Shown piece by piece: positions 8,187 through 16,527 of a DNA stretch of 49,666 nucleotides. The DNA is taken from contig CAIKZY010000033.1 of the NCBI GenBank assembly GCA_903832025.1, forward strand, positions 1-49,666, in the 5' to 3' direction. This stretch comes from an uncultured Actinomycetes bacterium (lineage in GTDB: Bacteria; Actinomycetota; Actinomycetes; S36-B12). Numbering within the stretch: the stretch's first letter is position 1; each line of letters opens with the position of its first letter. Made by a program: the position numbers and the translations under genes. Below the pieces are notes generated by a model. It saw only the letters and a list, made by a program, of their open reading frames with translations, was not told the origin of the DNA and did not search any database.

Positions 8187-9614
8187 GTGAGTAACACCAC
8201 CCAGGATCACTCCGGTGGTCTGGCAAAGGGGAGCATCACTCCCCTGGAAGTCGGCATGCAATCGGTGGCCAACGTGGCACCGTCGGCAGTCATCGCATTC
8301 ACGCCGGCAGCCATGGCTGCCTACGCCGGCAACGGCACCTGGTTTTCCTTCCTCATCGGCCTGGGCATCGTCCTGGTCATTGCCTACAGCATCTCCCAGA
8401 TTGCCCGGCGTCGTGCTGGCGCAGGATCGCTGGGCATCTTGGCGCGACCGGCGCTGGGCGCATCGGGCTCCTTTGCCACCGGATGGGCCTTGTTCATCGG
8501 CGTGGTGGCCATCACCGCCGGGTCCTTGCCCGGTGCGGCGTACTTCCTGTCCCGAGCACTGGACAACGTCCACGTCACCGGCTTTGACGGCAAGGGCGGT
8601 CAGATCATCCTGAACGTGCTCGTCCTGGTGGTCGCCACCTACCTGACCATCACGTCAATTCGACTCAGCGCTCGGGTCTCATCGATCCTTGAGTTGACGT
8701 CCATTGCGGTCATCGTGGTGGTCTTGGTGATCGTGCTGGTCAAGAGCGGCAACTTCTTCGACACCGCGCAGTGGAAGCTGACCGGGTCGACACTGAACGG
8801 CATCGTCTTTGCCATCGTGCTGGCAATCTTGGGATTCGTCGGCTTCGAAAGCGCTGCTGCCCTGGGCGAGGAATCACAAAACCCGTTCCGCGCCATTCCC
8901 AGAGCAATACGAGGCAGCGCCATCCTGGCCGGCGTGCTGTACATCTTCGCGGCGTATGCGCAGGTCGGCGCCTTCAAGGGCGGCCCATCGGCACTGGCGA
9001 CCAGCGCCTCACCGATGGATGACCTCGCGGTGCAATACGGCATTAGCTGGTTCCAGCTGCTGTTGAACCTGGGCATTACCGCCTCGTTCTTCGCCGTCGT
9101 GGTCGCCTGTATCAACGTGGCCGGCCGCCTGCTGTTCACCTGGGGCAATGAAGGGCTGATGGGCTCGTGGCTGGCACAGGCGCACCCCAAGCACCGCACT
9201 CCCTCACATGCGATCTACCTGGTCTTCATTCCGATCCTGATCCCGCCGGTGTGGTGCCTGCTTGCAGGGCTTGCACCGCTGGCTGTGGTGACATACATCG
9301 ATACCGTCGGAGTCTTCGGCTACATGGTGGCGTACACCCTGATCTGCCTGGCCGCCCCGATCTTCCTCCAGAAGATCAAGGCCAGGGAGGTTGCCCGTGC
9401 CTGGGTGATCGGTCTGATTGGTGCTGCGGCGCTGATCTACGTGTTCTACCGCAACATCTGGCCCATTCCGCCAAGCCCGGTGAACACATTGCCGTACTAC
9501 TTCCTGGTGCTGTTCATCCTGGGGCTGCTGGGCTTCTTCCTGGTGAAGATTCGCAGGCCGGCCGTGGCAGCCCAGGTGGGCACCTTCGCCGACGACAACC
9601 CGTCAGCGGTCTAG
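8187..9614 (+). CDS. APC-superfamily amino acid/amine permease
   Basis: Integral membrane transporter, 475 residues, about 12 hydrophobic segments. The N-terminal block NVAPSAVIAFTPAAMAAYAGNGTW and the FVGFESAAALGEESQNPFRAIPRAI segment are typical of APC permeases. I start it at GTG 8187, preceded by AAGGAGGAG; residues upstream in the track have no family character. Together with alcohol dehydrogenase copy 2 it is closed by a strong hairpin at 9633-9675. Likely importer of the amine substrate or a related amino acid. Confidence 0.88.
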   Translation: MSNTTQDHSGGLAKGSITPLEVGMQSVANVAPSAVIAFTPAAMAAYAGNGTWFSFLIGLGIVLVIAYSISQIARRRAGAGSLGILARPALGASGSFATGWALFIGVVAITAGSLPGAAYFLSRALDNVHVTGFDGKGGQIILNVLVLVVATYLTITSIRLSARVSSILELTSIAVIVVVLVIVLVKSGNFFDTAQWKLTGSTLNGIVFAIVLAILGFVGFESAAALGEESQNPFRAIPRAIRGSAILAGVLYIFAAYAQVGAFKGGPSALATSASPMDDLAVQYGISWFQLLLNLGITASFFAVVVACINVAGRLLFTWGNEGLMGSWLAQAHPKHRTPSHAIYLVFIPILIPPVWCLLAGLAPLAVVTYIDTVGVFGYMVAYTLICLAAPIFLQKIKAREVARAWVIGLIGAAALIYVFYRNIWPIPPSPVNTLPYYFLVLFILGLLGFFLVKIRRPAVAAQVGTFADDNPSAV

Positions 9615-9632
9615 TCACAGTTCACGCACGAC

Positions 9633-9675
9633 CACGATCGCCGATCCCAGCAACCTGCTGGGATCGGCGATCGTG
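9633..9675 (+). terminator. Strong hairpin terminator after permease
   Basis: A perfect 20-bp inverted repeat (arms 9633-9652 and 9656-9675, left arm CACGATCGCCGATCCCAGCA) with a 3-nt loop, 18 nt after the permease stop. There is no U-run, as is common in high-GC actinobacteria. Confidence 0.8.
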
Positions 9676-9735
9676 CGAGGTGGCCCAGCGAGGATGAGGG
9701 TGACGGTCTGCGATTGGATCAGTTCGCAATAATTC

Positions 9736-9749
9736 GTTCGGACCCGAAC
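9736..9749. promoter_or_regulatory. 14-bp palindromic operator (site 1), before acetoacetate-decarboxylase-like gene
   Basis: GTTCGGACCCGAAC, symmetric except for the two central bases. Identical, on the other strand, to the site at 16419-16432. A possible -10 (TACAGT, 9759-9764) lies 9 nt downstream, so the palindrome covers the -35 position. Candidate binding site for the MarR regulator at 16528-17022. Confidence 0.6.
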
Positions 9750-9772
9750 CTTTTGCGTTACAGTTGGCGTCC

Positions 9773-10582
9773 ATGAGCGGACTGCACGGTTTCCTTCCCC
9801 CCTTCACTGCAACCGGCGGCTCAGCCTTGGTGCCGCAGATGCCCTGGCACTACTCCGGCACGCTGATGACGGTTGAGTACCGCACCGATCCCGCCAACGT
9901 GCGCGCCATCCTGCCGAACGAGCTTGACCTGGCACCGGAGGATCCGGGCGCAGTGGCGTTCATCTGGGCCGACTGGCAGTCCTGCTCCACCGGCGGAGCC
10001 GAGCTGCTGGACCCGTCGCGATCGCAGTACCTAGAGGCATTCGTCGTGGTGCGCTGTGCCTACCAGTCAGTGACGTACAGTCGATGCGTCCTGATCTGGG
10101 TGACCACTGATTTCGCGATCGGTCGCGGCTGGTTCCAGGGATACCCGAAGAAGCTCGGCAGTGTCCACGTCACTCGCCCCTACGCCAGGGGCATCGCAGC
10201 GCCGCGCATCGCCGCCGGGGGAACCTTCGGGGCCTCATTGGCCGCTTACGACCATCGACTGGCCAGTGCGAAGGTCACCCTGCGCGAGCCTGCGGCATCC
10301 AACGGTTTCGTCAACGGACACAAGATGCTGCACCACCGGGTGATGCCATCCATCGTGCCCGGCGCGGGGCTGTCGCTGAATCAAGTGGCAACCATGGGCG
10401 GTATCGACCTGGACCTGGGTCAACCGTGGGTCGGGGACGCCGAACTCACCTTGCATGACTCGCCCTGGGATCAGCCGGCATCACTGCTTCCGGTGCAGGA
10501 GATCATCGCCGGCTACTTCTGCGAGGTCGGCACGACCTTCAATGGCGGAACTCTGCTTCACGATGACTCTGCCGCGATCTGA
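9773..10582 (+). CDS. Acetoacetate decarboxylase-family protein
   Basis: A 269-residue ADC-fold protein. The segment GRGWFQGYPKKLGSVHVTRPYA contains the P-K-K motif whose Lys forms the Schiff base in clostridial acetoacetate decarboxylase, so Schiff-base chemistry is plausible. ATG 9773 was preferred to TTG 9764. A -10-like TACAGT sits 8 nt before the ATG with no Shine-Dalgarno, which suggests a leaderless message. The LLM oxidoreductase follows 18 nt after. Members of this fold also act as dehydratases or aldolases, so decarboxylation of acetoacetate itself should not be assumed. Confidence 0.82.
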   Translation: MSGLHGFLPPFTATGGSALVPQMPWHYSGTLMTVEYRTDPANVRAILPNELDLAPEDPGAVAFIWADWQSCSTGGAELLDPSRSQYLEAFVVVRCAYQSVTYSRCVLIWVTTDFAIGRGWFQGYPKKLGSVHVTRPYARGIAAPRIAAGGTFGASLAAYDHRLASAKVTLREPAASNGFVNGHKMLHHRVMPSIVPGAGLSLNQVATMGGIDLDLGQPWVGDAELTLHDSPWDQPASLLPVQEIIAGYFCEVGTTFNGGTLLHDDSAAI

Positions 10583-10600
10583 TTTCGGAGAACGAACCCG

Positions 10601-11539
10601 ATGAGGCCCAAGCTGGTGAGCGTGCTCACTGAGAACTGGACCATGACGGATCCGCGAGATATTCGCAGCATCGTGCGCATGGCGCAGGAAGCTGAAGATG
10701 CCGGCTTCGACATGGTGATGGTCAGCGATCACGTGCTCCTAGGTCCATCGGCAGGCGCGAATGGTCGCATGGACAATCCGCGCGATTATGCGATGCCGGG
10801 CAATCAGGATCCGGCGACTGAGTGGCCATCGTCTCTGGTGCTGCTCAGCGCCATCGCCGCCGCCACCACCACGATTCGCGTCGGTGCGATCGCCCTGATC
10901 GCGCCGTTGCGTCATCCGCTGGTCCTGGCCAAGGACCTGGCCACCTTGGACTTGCTGGCTGAGGGCCGGCTGGTCATCCAGCCCACGGTGAGTTGGCACA
11001 AGGATGAGTACGACGCGCTCGGGGTTCCATTCACCAAGCGTGGCAGGATCCTCGATGAGGATCTGGAGATCTGGAGTCGGGTCTGGGCAGCATCGCCGGC
11101 GTCCTTCCATGGCGACTACTTCGACTTCACCGATGTCTATGTCGACCCCAAGCCACGCACTCCCAGCGGTCCGGCGATGTGGTTCGGCGGTGAATCACTG
11201 ACCGATCCGGTGCTGCATCGCCTGGTGAAATACGGCAGCGGTTACCACCCGCTGGGTCGACCGAAGGCAGATGATGTCGCCAAGCTGCGGGATGGGCTGG
11301 CTGCTGCGGGTCGGTCACTGGACGAGATCGAGATGGTTGGTGGCACCCGCGTGGAATTCCCCGATGACCATTCCCTCGCCCCACTTCCCGAAGCCCTTGC
11401 CGGCATCCCGGAGCAGATGGCCATGGGCTTTGGCACCTTTTGCATCAAGCCGTCGATCTTCATCGATGAGCGTGACCGTCATGCGCAGTTCTGTCGCGAG
11501 GTCGTGCAGCGGGTCGAGGCTCTGACGTCGACGCGTTGA
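10601..11539 (+). CDS. LLM-class (probably F420-dependent) oxidoreductase
   Basis: Luciferase-like TIM-barrel protein, 312 residues. Typical stretches are AQEAEDAGFDMVMVSDHV near the N-terminus, TTTIRVGAIALIAPLRHPLVLAKDLATLDLLAEGRL, and a C-terminal PAMWFGGES block. The family uses reduced F420 or FMNH2; in actinobacteria the F420 type is usual, but the cofactor is inferred. It follows the ADC-like gene by 18 nt and probably shares its operator-controlled promoter. Its stop codon lies inside a 14-bp tandem repeat (11523-11564). Confidence 0.87.
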   Translation: MRPKLVSVLTENWTMTDPRDIRSIVRMAQEAEDAGFDMVMVSDHVLLGPSAGANGRMDNPRDYAMPGNQDPATEWPSSLVLLSAIAAATTTIRVGAIALIAPLRHPLVLAKDLATLDLLAEGRLVIQPTVSWHKDEYDALGVPFTKRGRILDEDLEIWSRVWAASPASFHGDYFDFTDVYVDPKPRTPSGPAMWFGGESLTDPVLHRLVKYGSGYHPLGRPKADDVAKLRDGLAAAGRSLDEIEMVGGTRVEFPDDHSLAPLPEALAGIPEQMAMGFGTFCIKPSIFIDERDRHAQFCREVVQRVEALTSTR

Positions 11540-11564
11540 CGTCGACGCGTTGACGTGGAGGCGT
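11523..11564. repeat. 14-bp tandem repeat x3 over the LLM gene stop codon
   Basis: Units TGACGTCGACGCGT (11523-11536), an identical second copy (11537-11550), and TGACGTGGAGGCGT (11551-11564). The stop codon is the first three bases of unit 2. One of four short repeat arrays found at or just past gene ends in this window. Confidence 0.9.
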
Positions 11565-11839
11565 TGACCGCATAGGGAAGCGCTTGCCAACACGTCCGCG
11601 GGTCAACGACTCCTGGTTGTTCACTCATGCCCACGGGCCTGCAGGCAGTGTGCGTGACACCAAGCCGCTCGTCGACACATGTTCGACCTCATCCGCTTGT
11701 GCAGAACACATCAATTGACGTCACCGCCGTCTGTTCTCACTGCAAAGCTTCACGTGTTCATGCCCTTGTCCGCCAAGTCCTCGGTGACCGGTGCACCGCA
11801 CGCCTGGACAGCCGAAATTCTTGACGTTAGCGTTCGTGC
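11565..11839. other. Intergenic region, nothing recognised
   Basis: About 275 bp between the LLM gene and a secreted-protein gene. Short ORFs here (for example 11627-11824) lack ribosome sites and family features. TTGACG at 11821-11826 is -35-like but too close to the next start to serve it unless the downstream gene starts later. Confidence 0.5.
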
Positions 11840-12493
11840 ATGAGCAGTGTGGGTAAGTGCTTCCGAGTTGCCACCGCGGTTCTCCCGCTTTTTGCTGCAA
11901 CGGTCTTCACCGCTCATGCAGCATATGCGCGCACAGCAGACTGGGTGGTGACCACCAGTTGCGATGGTGACGCGCAGTTGCCGCTCCAAGCGCAGCCCGG
12001 TGACGTTATCGAAATTGATCTGGTGAATTGCACCGCGGGCGGAATTCTCGTGAACGTCAATGGGACGTTCCGCGCGCCGAATGCCACCGGGACGTCCTCT
12101 GGCTACTTTGGCGATCCCAACGTGTTCAACTCCCCAGGGCATGGTCCGACCGGGTTCCCAGAACTTGGCCCGGTCAATGACTGGTACGTCTTTGCGGCAA
12201 ATGGTCAAGTGACGACCATTTACGCCGAGCTGCAAGGCACTGATGGCGCAGGCAATCCGCTGCGACCCGGGGTGGCCCTTGCTGGGATTGGTAACACCGG
12301 CAACCCCAATTTCGTGCTGCGCTACGGCCCCCCGATAGATGCCGTGCCCGTGCCGATGTGGCTGCAAAGTTATGGCAGGAATGCGGCGGATGCCCCATGC
12401 CGTGAGGGGTGGGGTCCTTCGTGGGCTCAATGGATGAATGCCGGTGCTGGTGGTTGGACCTGCGATCGGCAGATTCCTGCGTACGGCCAGTAG
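11840..12493 (+). CDS. Secreted protein of unknown function with Trp/Cys-rich C-terminus
   Basis: 217 residues. A Sec signal peptide is clear: basic start, hydrophobic LPLFAATVFTAHAAYA, probable cleavage after AYA near residue 30. The mature part begins DWVVTTSCDGDAQLPLQAQPGDVIEIDLVNC and looks beta-rich, like a cupredoxin or immunoglobulin-type fold. The C-terminus reads CREGWGPSWAQWMNAGAGGW followed by TC. From memory, GWxPSWxxW...GGxxC tails recur on secreted proteins of planktonic actinobacteria; I cannot confirm it here. No link to the catabolic genes is evident. Function unknown. Confidence 0.7.
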   Translation: MSSVGKCFRVATAVLPLFAATVFTAHAAYARTADWVVTTSCDGDAQLPLQAQPGDVIEIDLVNCTAGGILVNVNGTFRAPNATGTSSGYFGDPNVFNSPGHGPTGFPELGPVNDWYVFAANGQVTTIYAELQGTDGAGNPLRPGVALAGIGNTGNPNFVLRYGPPIDAVPVPMWLQSYGRNAADAPCREGWGPSWAQWMNAGAGGWTCDRQIPAYGQ

Positions 12494-12852
12494 TTGTACC
12501 AATCGGGAACTGCACAAGCGTTGTTCACCCCGATACATTCTCGCTTGCGCGGCTTCCATCAATTCCACGCGCCTGGGGGCACCGTGGGCGTGTGCGAGCC
12601 ACGCCATGAGCCACGATGACGCACACGAGCATGGGTACCGAACGGGGGTGATCTTCCAGGTGCACAGACCATCGGGATTGCTCACCACGCACGCCACCAC
12701 CATGTACGCCACATCCCGGGCGCCGTCGCGCCCCGAAGCAACTCGCAGGGCCGACGTCATGTGGCCCGCAAGCGGGATCACGTGGTCGGAGAACCAGCGG
12801 CAGAGCCAAAGATCTGTGGCACAGGCGCCTCGACTGCCATCACGTGACGGGC
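12494..12852. other. Intergenic region with ORFs on both strands, no gene supported
   Basis: 359 bp between the secreted-protein gene and the GS2 stop. Overlapping ORFs exist on both strands (12438-12905 plus; 12525-12809 and 11750-12886 minus). None has a ribosome site plus recognisable family residues. GTGTGCG/CGCACAC near 12590-12625 could form a weak hairpin. Confidence 0.5.
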
Positions 12853-14202
12853 CTAGAAATCTTCCAGGTATTCGGCAATCTCCCACTCGGTCACTTCGCG
12901 AGTAGTCGGATCCGCGACCGCTTCCTCATATCGGCGGACCTCATCGCGCTTGAGAGTCTCGAATGCCTGCACGAACGGCTCACCGAGCAACTCGACCAGG
13001 AACGTGTCGGCGCGCATGGCGTCCAGGGAGTCGGTCAAGGTCATGGGCAGCGTCGGGCGTGAGTCGTCGGTGTAGGACCAGCCTTCGGAGGCCGGCGGGC
13101 AGTCGAGCTGCCTGCGCAGTCCATCGAGTGCGGCAGCCAAGATCACTGCGATCATGATGTACGGGTTTGCCGCGCCGTCGCCGATCCGTACCTCCAACCG
13201 CGTGCCCGCCCCGCGCTCTGGCGGGATGCGCACGAAGGTGGTCCGGTTGTCATATCCCCAACTCGACCGATGCGGGGCCATGGTGTCCGGTCCCAGTCGC
13301 TTGTAGGCGTTGATCGTGGGGTTGCAGAAGGCCACCAGCGCCGGTGCGTGCTCCAAGATCCCGGCCATCATGCGCATCGCGATCAGCGACAGGCTGCCAT
13401 CTGCATCACCCATCAGATTGGCGCCATTGACATCGGTGACCGACAGGTGGAGATGGAATCCACTGCCGCCTTCGTCGCTCCATGGCTTCCCGATGAAGGT
13501 GCTCATGAGGCCACGACGTGCCGTGACGTCCTTGATGGCGGTCTTGAACAAGAAGGTGCGGTCAGCGGCATCGAGTGCATCGCCATGCCACAGGTTGATC
13601 TCGTACTGCGACGGACAGAATTCATGATTGCCGGCGAAGGCACCGATGTTGAGCCGATCCAGCATGCGCAGCAGGTACAAGAACGTGCCATCAGGATCCA
13701 CCAGGGCCCCGGTCTGGTAGACCCGACCGGTCTTGTTCAGCACGCGCTCCCATTGACCGTGTGGCCTGTGCGCCAGGTAGAACTCCAGTTCCGGACCGAC
13801 AACCGGCAGCAGCCCCAGGGCCTTGTATTCCTCGATGACTCGCCGCAGCAGGGTGCGCGGTGCGATGGCGTTGGGCGATCCGTCCGGCTCGTCGATATCA
13901 GCGATCGCGTACGCGACTCCCTCCTCCCAGGGCAATGGTCGAATGGTGGTCGCATCCAGTCGGGACACCATGTCGGACAGTCCGTCCTGCAGGCTCCCAT
14001 GGCCATCGAGGACATCCCCGCGCGTGGTGGTCGTCCAGGTCGCCTGGCAGAACGCCGGTCCGTGCCCGGCGGCCCGCTCCAACTGCGAGACGGTGATGTC
14101 TTTGGAGCGCGGCAGGCCCAGCACATCTGGCCACAGCAAGCGCAAGATGTCGATGCCCTGGGTCTCCAGATCCCTTCGGACGTCTGCCAGTTCTTGCTGC
14201 AT
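12853..14202 (-). CDS. Glutamine synthetase-like gamma-glutamyl-amine ligase (GS2)
   Basis: Second GS-fold ligase, 449 residues. Landmarks: GPELEFYL (metal Glu), NHEFCPSQYEINL, KPWSDEGGSGFHLHLSV (metal His), INAYKRLGPDTMAPHRSSWG, and GTRLEVRIGDGAANPYIMIA. It differs from GS1 in most segments, so it is not a recent duplicate and may take a different amine. Divergent from GATase copy 2 across a 116-bp region with a perfect 9-bp-arm inverted repeat. It stands alone on its strand. A housekeeping GlnA is less likely because the sequence and context match the amine-catabolic (PuuA/IpuC/TdnQ) branch. Confidence 0.88.
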   Translation of the reverse strand: MQQELADVRRDLETQGIDILRLLWPDVLGLPRSKDITVSQLERAAGHGPAFCQATWTTTTRGDVLDGHGSLQDGLSDMVSRLDATTIRPLPWEEGVAYAIADIDEPDGSPNAIAPRTLLRRVIEEYKALGLLPVVGPELEFYLAHRPHGQWERVLNKTGRVYQTGALVDPDGTFLYLLRMLDRLNIGAFAGNHEFCPSQYEINLWHGDALDAADRTFLFKTAIKDVTARRGLMSTFIGKPWSDEGGSGFHLHLSVTDVNGANLMGDADGSLSLIAMRMMAGILEHAPALVAFCNPTINAYKRLGPDTMAPHRSSWGYDNRTTFVRIPPERGAGTRLEVRIGDGAANPYIMIAVILAAALDGLRRQLDCPPASEGWSYTDDSRPTLPMTLTDSLDAMRADTFLVELLGEPFVQAFETLKRDEVRRYEEAVADPTTREVTEWEIAEYLEDF

Positions 14203-14236
14203 GTGCTGCCCCTTGTCGCCGGTACCAGTATCGTAG

Positions 14237-14262
14237 GAGATCGTTCGGCCCCCAACGATCTC
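14237..14262. promoter_or_regulatory. Inverted repeat operator (site 2) between GS2 and GATase copy 2
   Basis: Perfect 9-bp arms GAGATCGTT and AACGATCTC around an 8-bp centre. The core 14243-14256 (GTTCGGCCCCCAAC) matches 12 of 14 positions of the palindrome at 9736 and 16419. It lies midway between two divergent starts, as expected for a repressor site controlling both. Confidence 0.6.
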
Positions 14263-14318
14263 GAAATCCTATGTCGAATCGTGCGCCGACGGGGCCACTT
14301 TGGGAGAGGATGTGCCGC

Positions 14319-15047
14319 ATGCGCGTCCTATTCATGCAGCACGATGCCTTCAGCCCGCCCCGGCTGCTGTCCGAGCGTTTCGCCGAGCTCGGCTTTGAGG
14401 TCGTGGAAGAGCTCATCGTGGAATCAACGCACTACGACACACCCGGCACGGTCACCTACGACTTTCCTGACCCGAAGAGCGTCGACGTCATCGTGCCTAT
14501 GGGCTCACCGTGGGGTGCCTGGGATGACGACACCATCGGCTCGTGGCTGTTACCGGAGTTGCAGTGGCTGCGCGACGCCGATGCCGCAGGCGTTCCGGTC
14601 CTGGGCATCTGCTTCGGCGGCCAGCTGCTGGCACGGGCACATGGCGGATCGGTCGGGCGCGCACCGGACTGCGAGATCGGCTGGACCAGCGTGTGGAGTG
14701 AGGACGAGACCATCGTCCCGACCGGACCGTGGTTTTCATTCCATTTCGACCGGTGGGCACTGCCACCGGGTGCGACCGAAATCGCCCGCACCTCGCGGGC
14801 ATCCCAGGCGTTTACCCTGCGCAAGAACCTGGCACTGCAATTCCATCCCGAGCTGACCGGCCCGATGCTGCAGGGCTGGTACGACTCACCGGGCGATGCA
14901 CGCTCACTGATTTCCCGCGACGGCCAGGACCCGGACGTGCTCCTGGCCTACACCTACGCCGAGCAGGCCAAGGCCCGCATGCGCGCGCATCACCTCGTCG
15001 ACAACTTCCTGATCCATGTTGCCGGCCTGGGACATCTGCTGTCGTAG
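14319..15047 (+). CDS. Class I glutamine amidotransferase-like protein (copy 2)
   Basis: 242-residue GATase1 domain. Nucleophile VPVLGICFGGQLLARAHGG, base LALQFHPELTGPM, so the triad is complete. It starts MRVLFMQHD at ATG 14319, with GGGAGAGG 9 nt upstream; longer starts in the track extend into the operator region. Same architecture as copy 1 and paired with GS2 as copy 1 is with GS1, but divergently. This supports a conserved ligase/GATase partnership. Likely role: hydrolysis of a gamma-glutamyl amide after oxidation, or coupling to the ligase. Confidence 0.85.
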   Translation: MRVLFMQHDAFSPPRLLSERFAELGFEVVEELIVESTHYDTPGTVTYDFPDPKSVDVIVPMGSPWGAWDDDTIGSWLLPELQWLRDADAAGVPVLGICFGGQLLARAHGGSVGRAPDCEIGWTSVWSEDETIVPTGPWFSFHFDRWALPPGATEIARTSRASQAFTLRKNLALQFHPELTGPMLQGWYDSPGDARSLISRDGQDPDVLLAYTYAEQAKARMRAHHLVDNFLIHVAGLGHLLS

Positions 15048-15051
15048 CGGC

Positions 15052-15087
15052 CAGCAGTCCGTGTAGCAGTGCGTGCAGCAGTCTCCA
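15052..15087. repeat. 12-bp imperfect tandem repeat x3 just after GATase copy 2 stop
   Basis: CAGCAGTCCGTG, TAGCAGTGCGTG, CAGCAGTCTCCA in tandem, starting 4 nt after the stop codon. Confidence 0.65.
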
Positions 15088-15115
15088 TCACCACGTGGTC
15101 GCGATCGCCAGCCCT

Positions 15116-15155
15116 GGCGGACGGAGCTCAGGCCTGGCGGACGGAGCTTAGGCCT
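15116..15155. repeat. 20-bp tandem duplication over the P450 copy 2 stop codon
   Basis: Unit GGCGGACGGAGCTCAGGCCT (15116-15135) is followed at once by a copy with a single C-to-T change (15136-15155). The P450 stop (15148-15150) lies within the second unit on the plus-strand map. The change creates the stop: the other copy reads TGA instead of TAA at that place. Confidence 0.9.
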
Positions 15156-16392
15156 GCCGAACCGGCAGGCGCTTGAAGCCATGCACGAAGTTGGACAGCA
15201 CGTAGTCCGGTGTCCCATCGGGTTGCAGGTTCACGTCCCGGGCAATCAGGTCCTCGAACATGATCTGAATCTCCAGTCGTGCCAATGAGTTGCCCAGGCA
15301 CATGTGCGGACCGCCGCGGCCGAAGGACATGTGCTCATTGGGATGGCGTTGCACGTCGAACCGATACGGGTCGGCGAAGACGTCCTCGTCTCGGTTGCCC
15401 GAGCCGAACCACACCACCACCTTGTCACCGGCGGCGATCTCCTGACCGTTCAGCACTGTCGCCTGTCGTGCCGTACGCCGGAAGTGATGTACCGGCGATG
15501 CCATCCGCAAGAACTCCTCCACCGCCCAGGGGATCAGCTCCGGGCGCTCGCGCAAGATGGCCAGTTGGTCCGGATTGGCCATCAGGTTGTTCATCGTGTG
15601 CGTAATGGTGTGGCGTGTCGTCTCATTGCCGGCAACCACCAGCAACAGGAAATAGTTCCGGAAATCACGGGCATCCAGCGGGATGCCGTCTGCGGGCTCG
15701 GTGTTCAGCAGGACCGACACCAGGTCCGAGCCGTTGCCGCCCTTGCGATTCCATGCCAGTTCGTAGCCGTACTCGAACACCTCAAGTGCTGCCGGGGAAC
15801 GGAACGGCAGGTCACGGAACTGCTCGCTTTCGGGGCTGTCAGCAAGGACATCGGCATGCTCGGGATCCTGGTTGCCCACCATCTTGTTGCCCCATTTGAT
15901 GAGGTTCGGGATGTCGGACTCAGGGACATCGAGCAACTGAGCCAGCACGCGTATGGGGAAGTCGGCCGCAACCTCGGCTACGAAATCGAATCGATCCTGT
16001 GTCAGGGCCCGATCCAGCGTGGTCGCGGTGATGCCGCGCAGGAACGTCTCATATCCCGCCAAGGCACGCGGGGTGAACTGCGGCTGGAGCATCTTGCGCA
16101 GCGTGCGATGGCGATCACCGTCCGTCTCAAGAATTGACTTGCGAATCTCCAGCTGCCGGGTGTCCAGTTCCTCCAGGTTGGCCGCGCCGATCTCGCTGGA
16201 GTACGTCTGGGTGTCCCGGAGGACTTCGACGATGTCGGCATACCTGGTCACCGACCAGAAGCCATGGTTGGGGGCTTCCTCGACATTCCAGTGCACCGGT
16301 GACTGCCGACGCAGCTCCTCGAACACCGACCACGGCGCCCCGTTGCTGAACAGGCTCAGGTCAGCCAGGGTGATATCGGTCAAGGTTGCCAT
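15148..16392 (-). CDS. Cytochrome P450 (copy 2)
   Basis: Bacterial class I P450, 414 residues. I-helix LLLVVAGNETTRHTITH, K-helix EEFLRMASPV, heme loop FGRGGPHMCLGNSLARLE with the Cys ligand. The N-terminal NHGFWSVTRYADIVEVLRD is typical of CYP families that act on steroids, terpenes and small organics. ATG 16392 follows a GGAGG at good spacing. It is divergent from the MarR gene, with the operator palindrome 27 bp upstream of its start. Different enough from copy 1 to be a separate family. It probably performs a second oxidation in the same pathway. Confidence 0.93.
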   Translation of the reverse strand: MATLTDITLADLSLFSNGAPWSVFEELRRQSPVHWNVEEAPNHGFWSVTRYADIVEVLRDTQTYSSEIGAANLEELDTRQLEIRKSILETDGDRHRTLRKMLQPQFTPRALAGYETFLRGITATTLDRALTQDRFDFVAEVAADFPIRVLAQLLDVPESDIPNLIKWGNKMVGNQDPEHADVLADSPESEQFRDLPFRSPAALEVFEYGYELAWNRKGGNGSDLVSVLLNTEPADGIPLDARDFRNYFLLLVVAGNETTRHTITHTMNNLMANPDQLAILRERPELIPWAVEEFLRMASPVHHFRRTARQATVLNGQEIAAGDKVVVWFGSGNRDEDVFADPYRFDVQRHPNEHMSFGRGGPHMCLGNSLARLEIQIMFEDLIARDVNLQPDGTPDYVLSNFVHGFKRLPVRQA

Positions 16393-16418
16393 GTGTTCCT
16401 CCGGGCACGTTCACGATC

Positions 16419-16432
16419 GTTCGGGTCCGAAC
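16419..16432. promoter_or_regulatory. 14-bp palindromic operator (site 3) between P450 copy 2 and marR
   Basis: GTTCGGGTCCGAAC, the exact reverse complement of site 1. It sits in the divergent region of the MarR gene and its likely target P450, the usual place for MarR autoregulation. Confidence 0.65.
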
Positions 16433-16527
16433 TATCTGCATAGAGTAGACCTGCCAGGGGCGATACGGGCACACTTGGGCAAGTTCGGTCCGATGGCCGG
16501 GCGTTCAACCTGTGTCATGGAGGTCCG

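Noticed and set aside
11750-12886. 378-codon minus-strand ORF over the secreted protein
   Set aside because: The opposite strand has a clear signal peptide and coherent protein; the minus ORF is low-complexity with no start signal.
13270-14856. 528-codon plus-strand ORF over GS2 and GATase2
   Set aside because: It runs antisense through GS2 and in another frame of GATase2, both of which have intact catalytic motifs.
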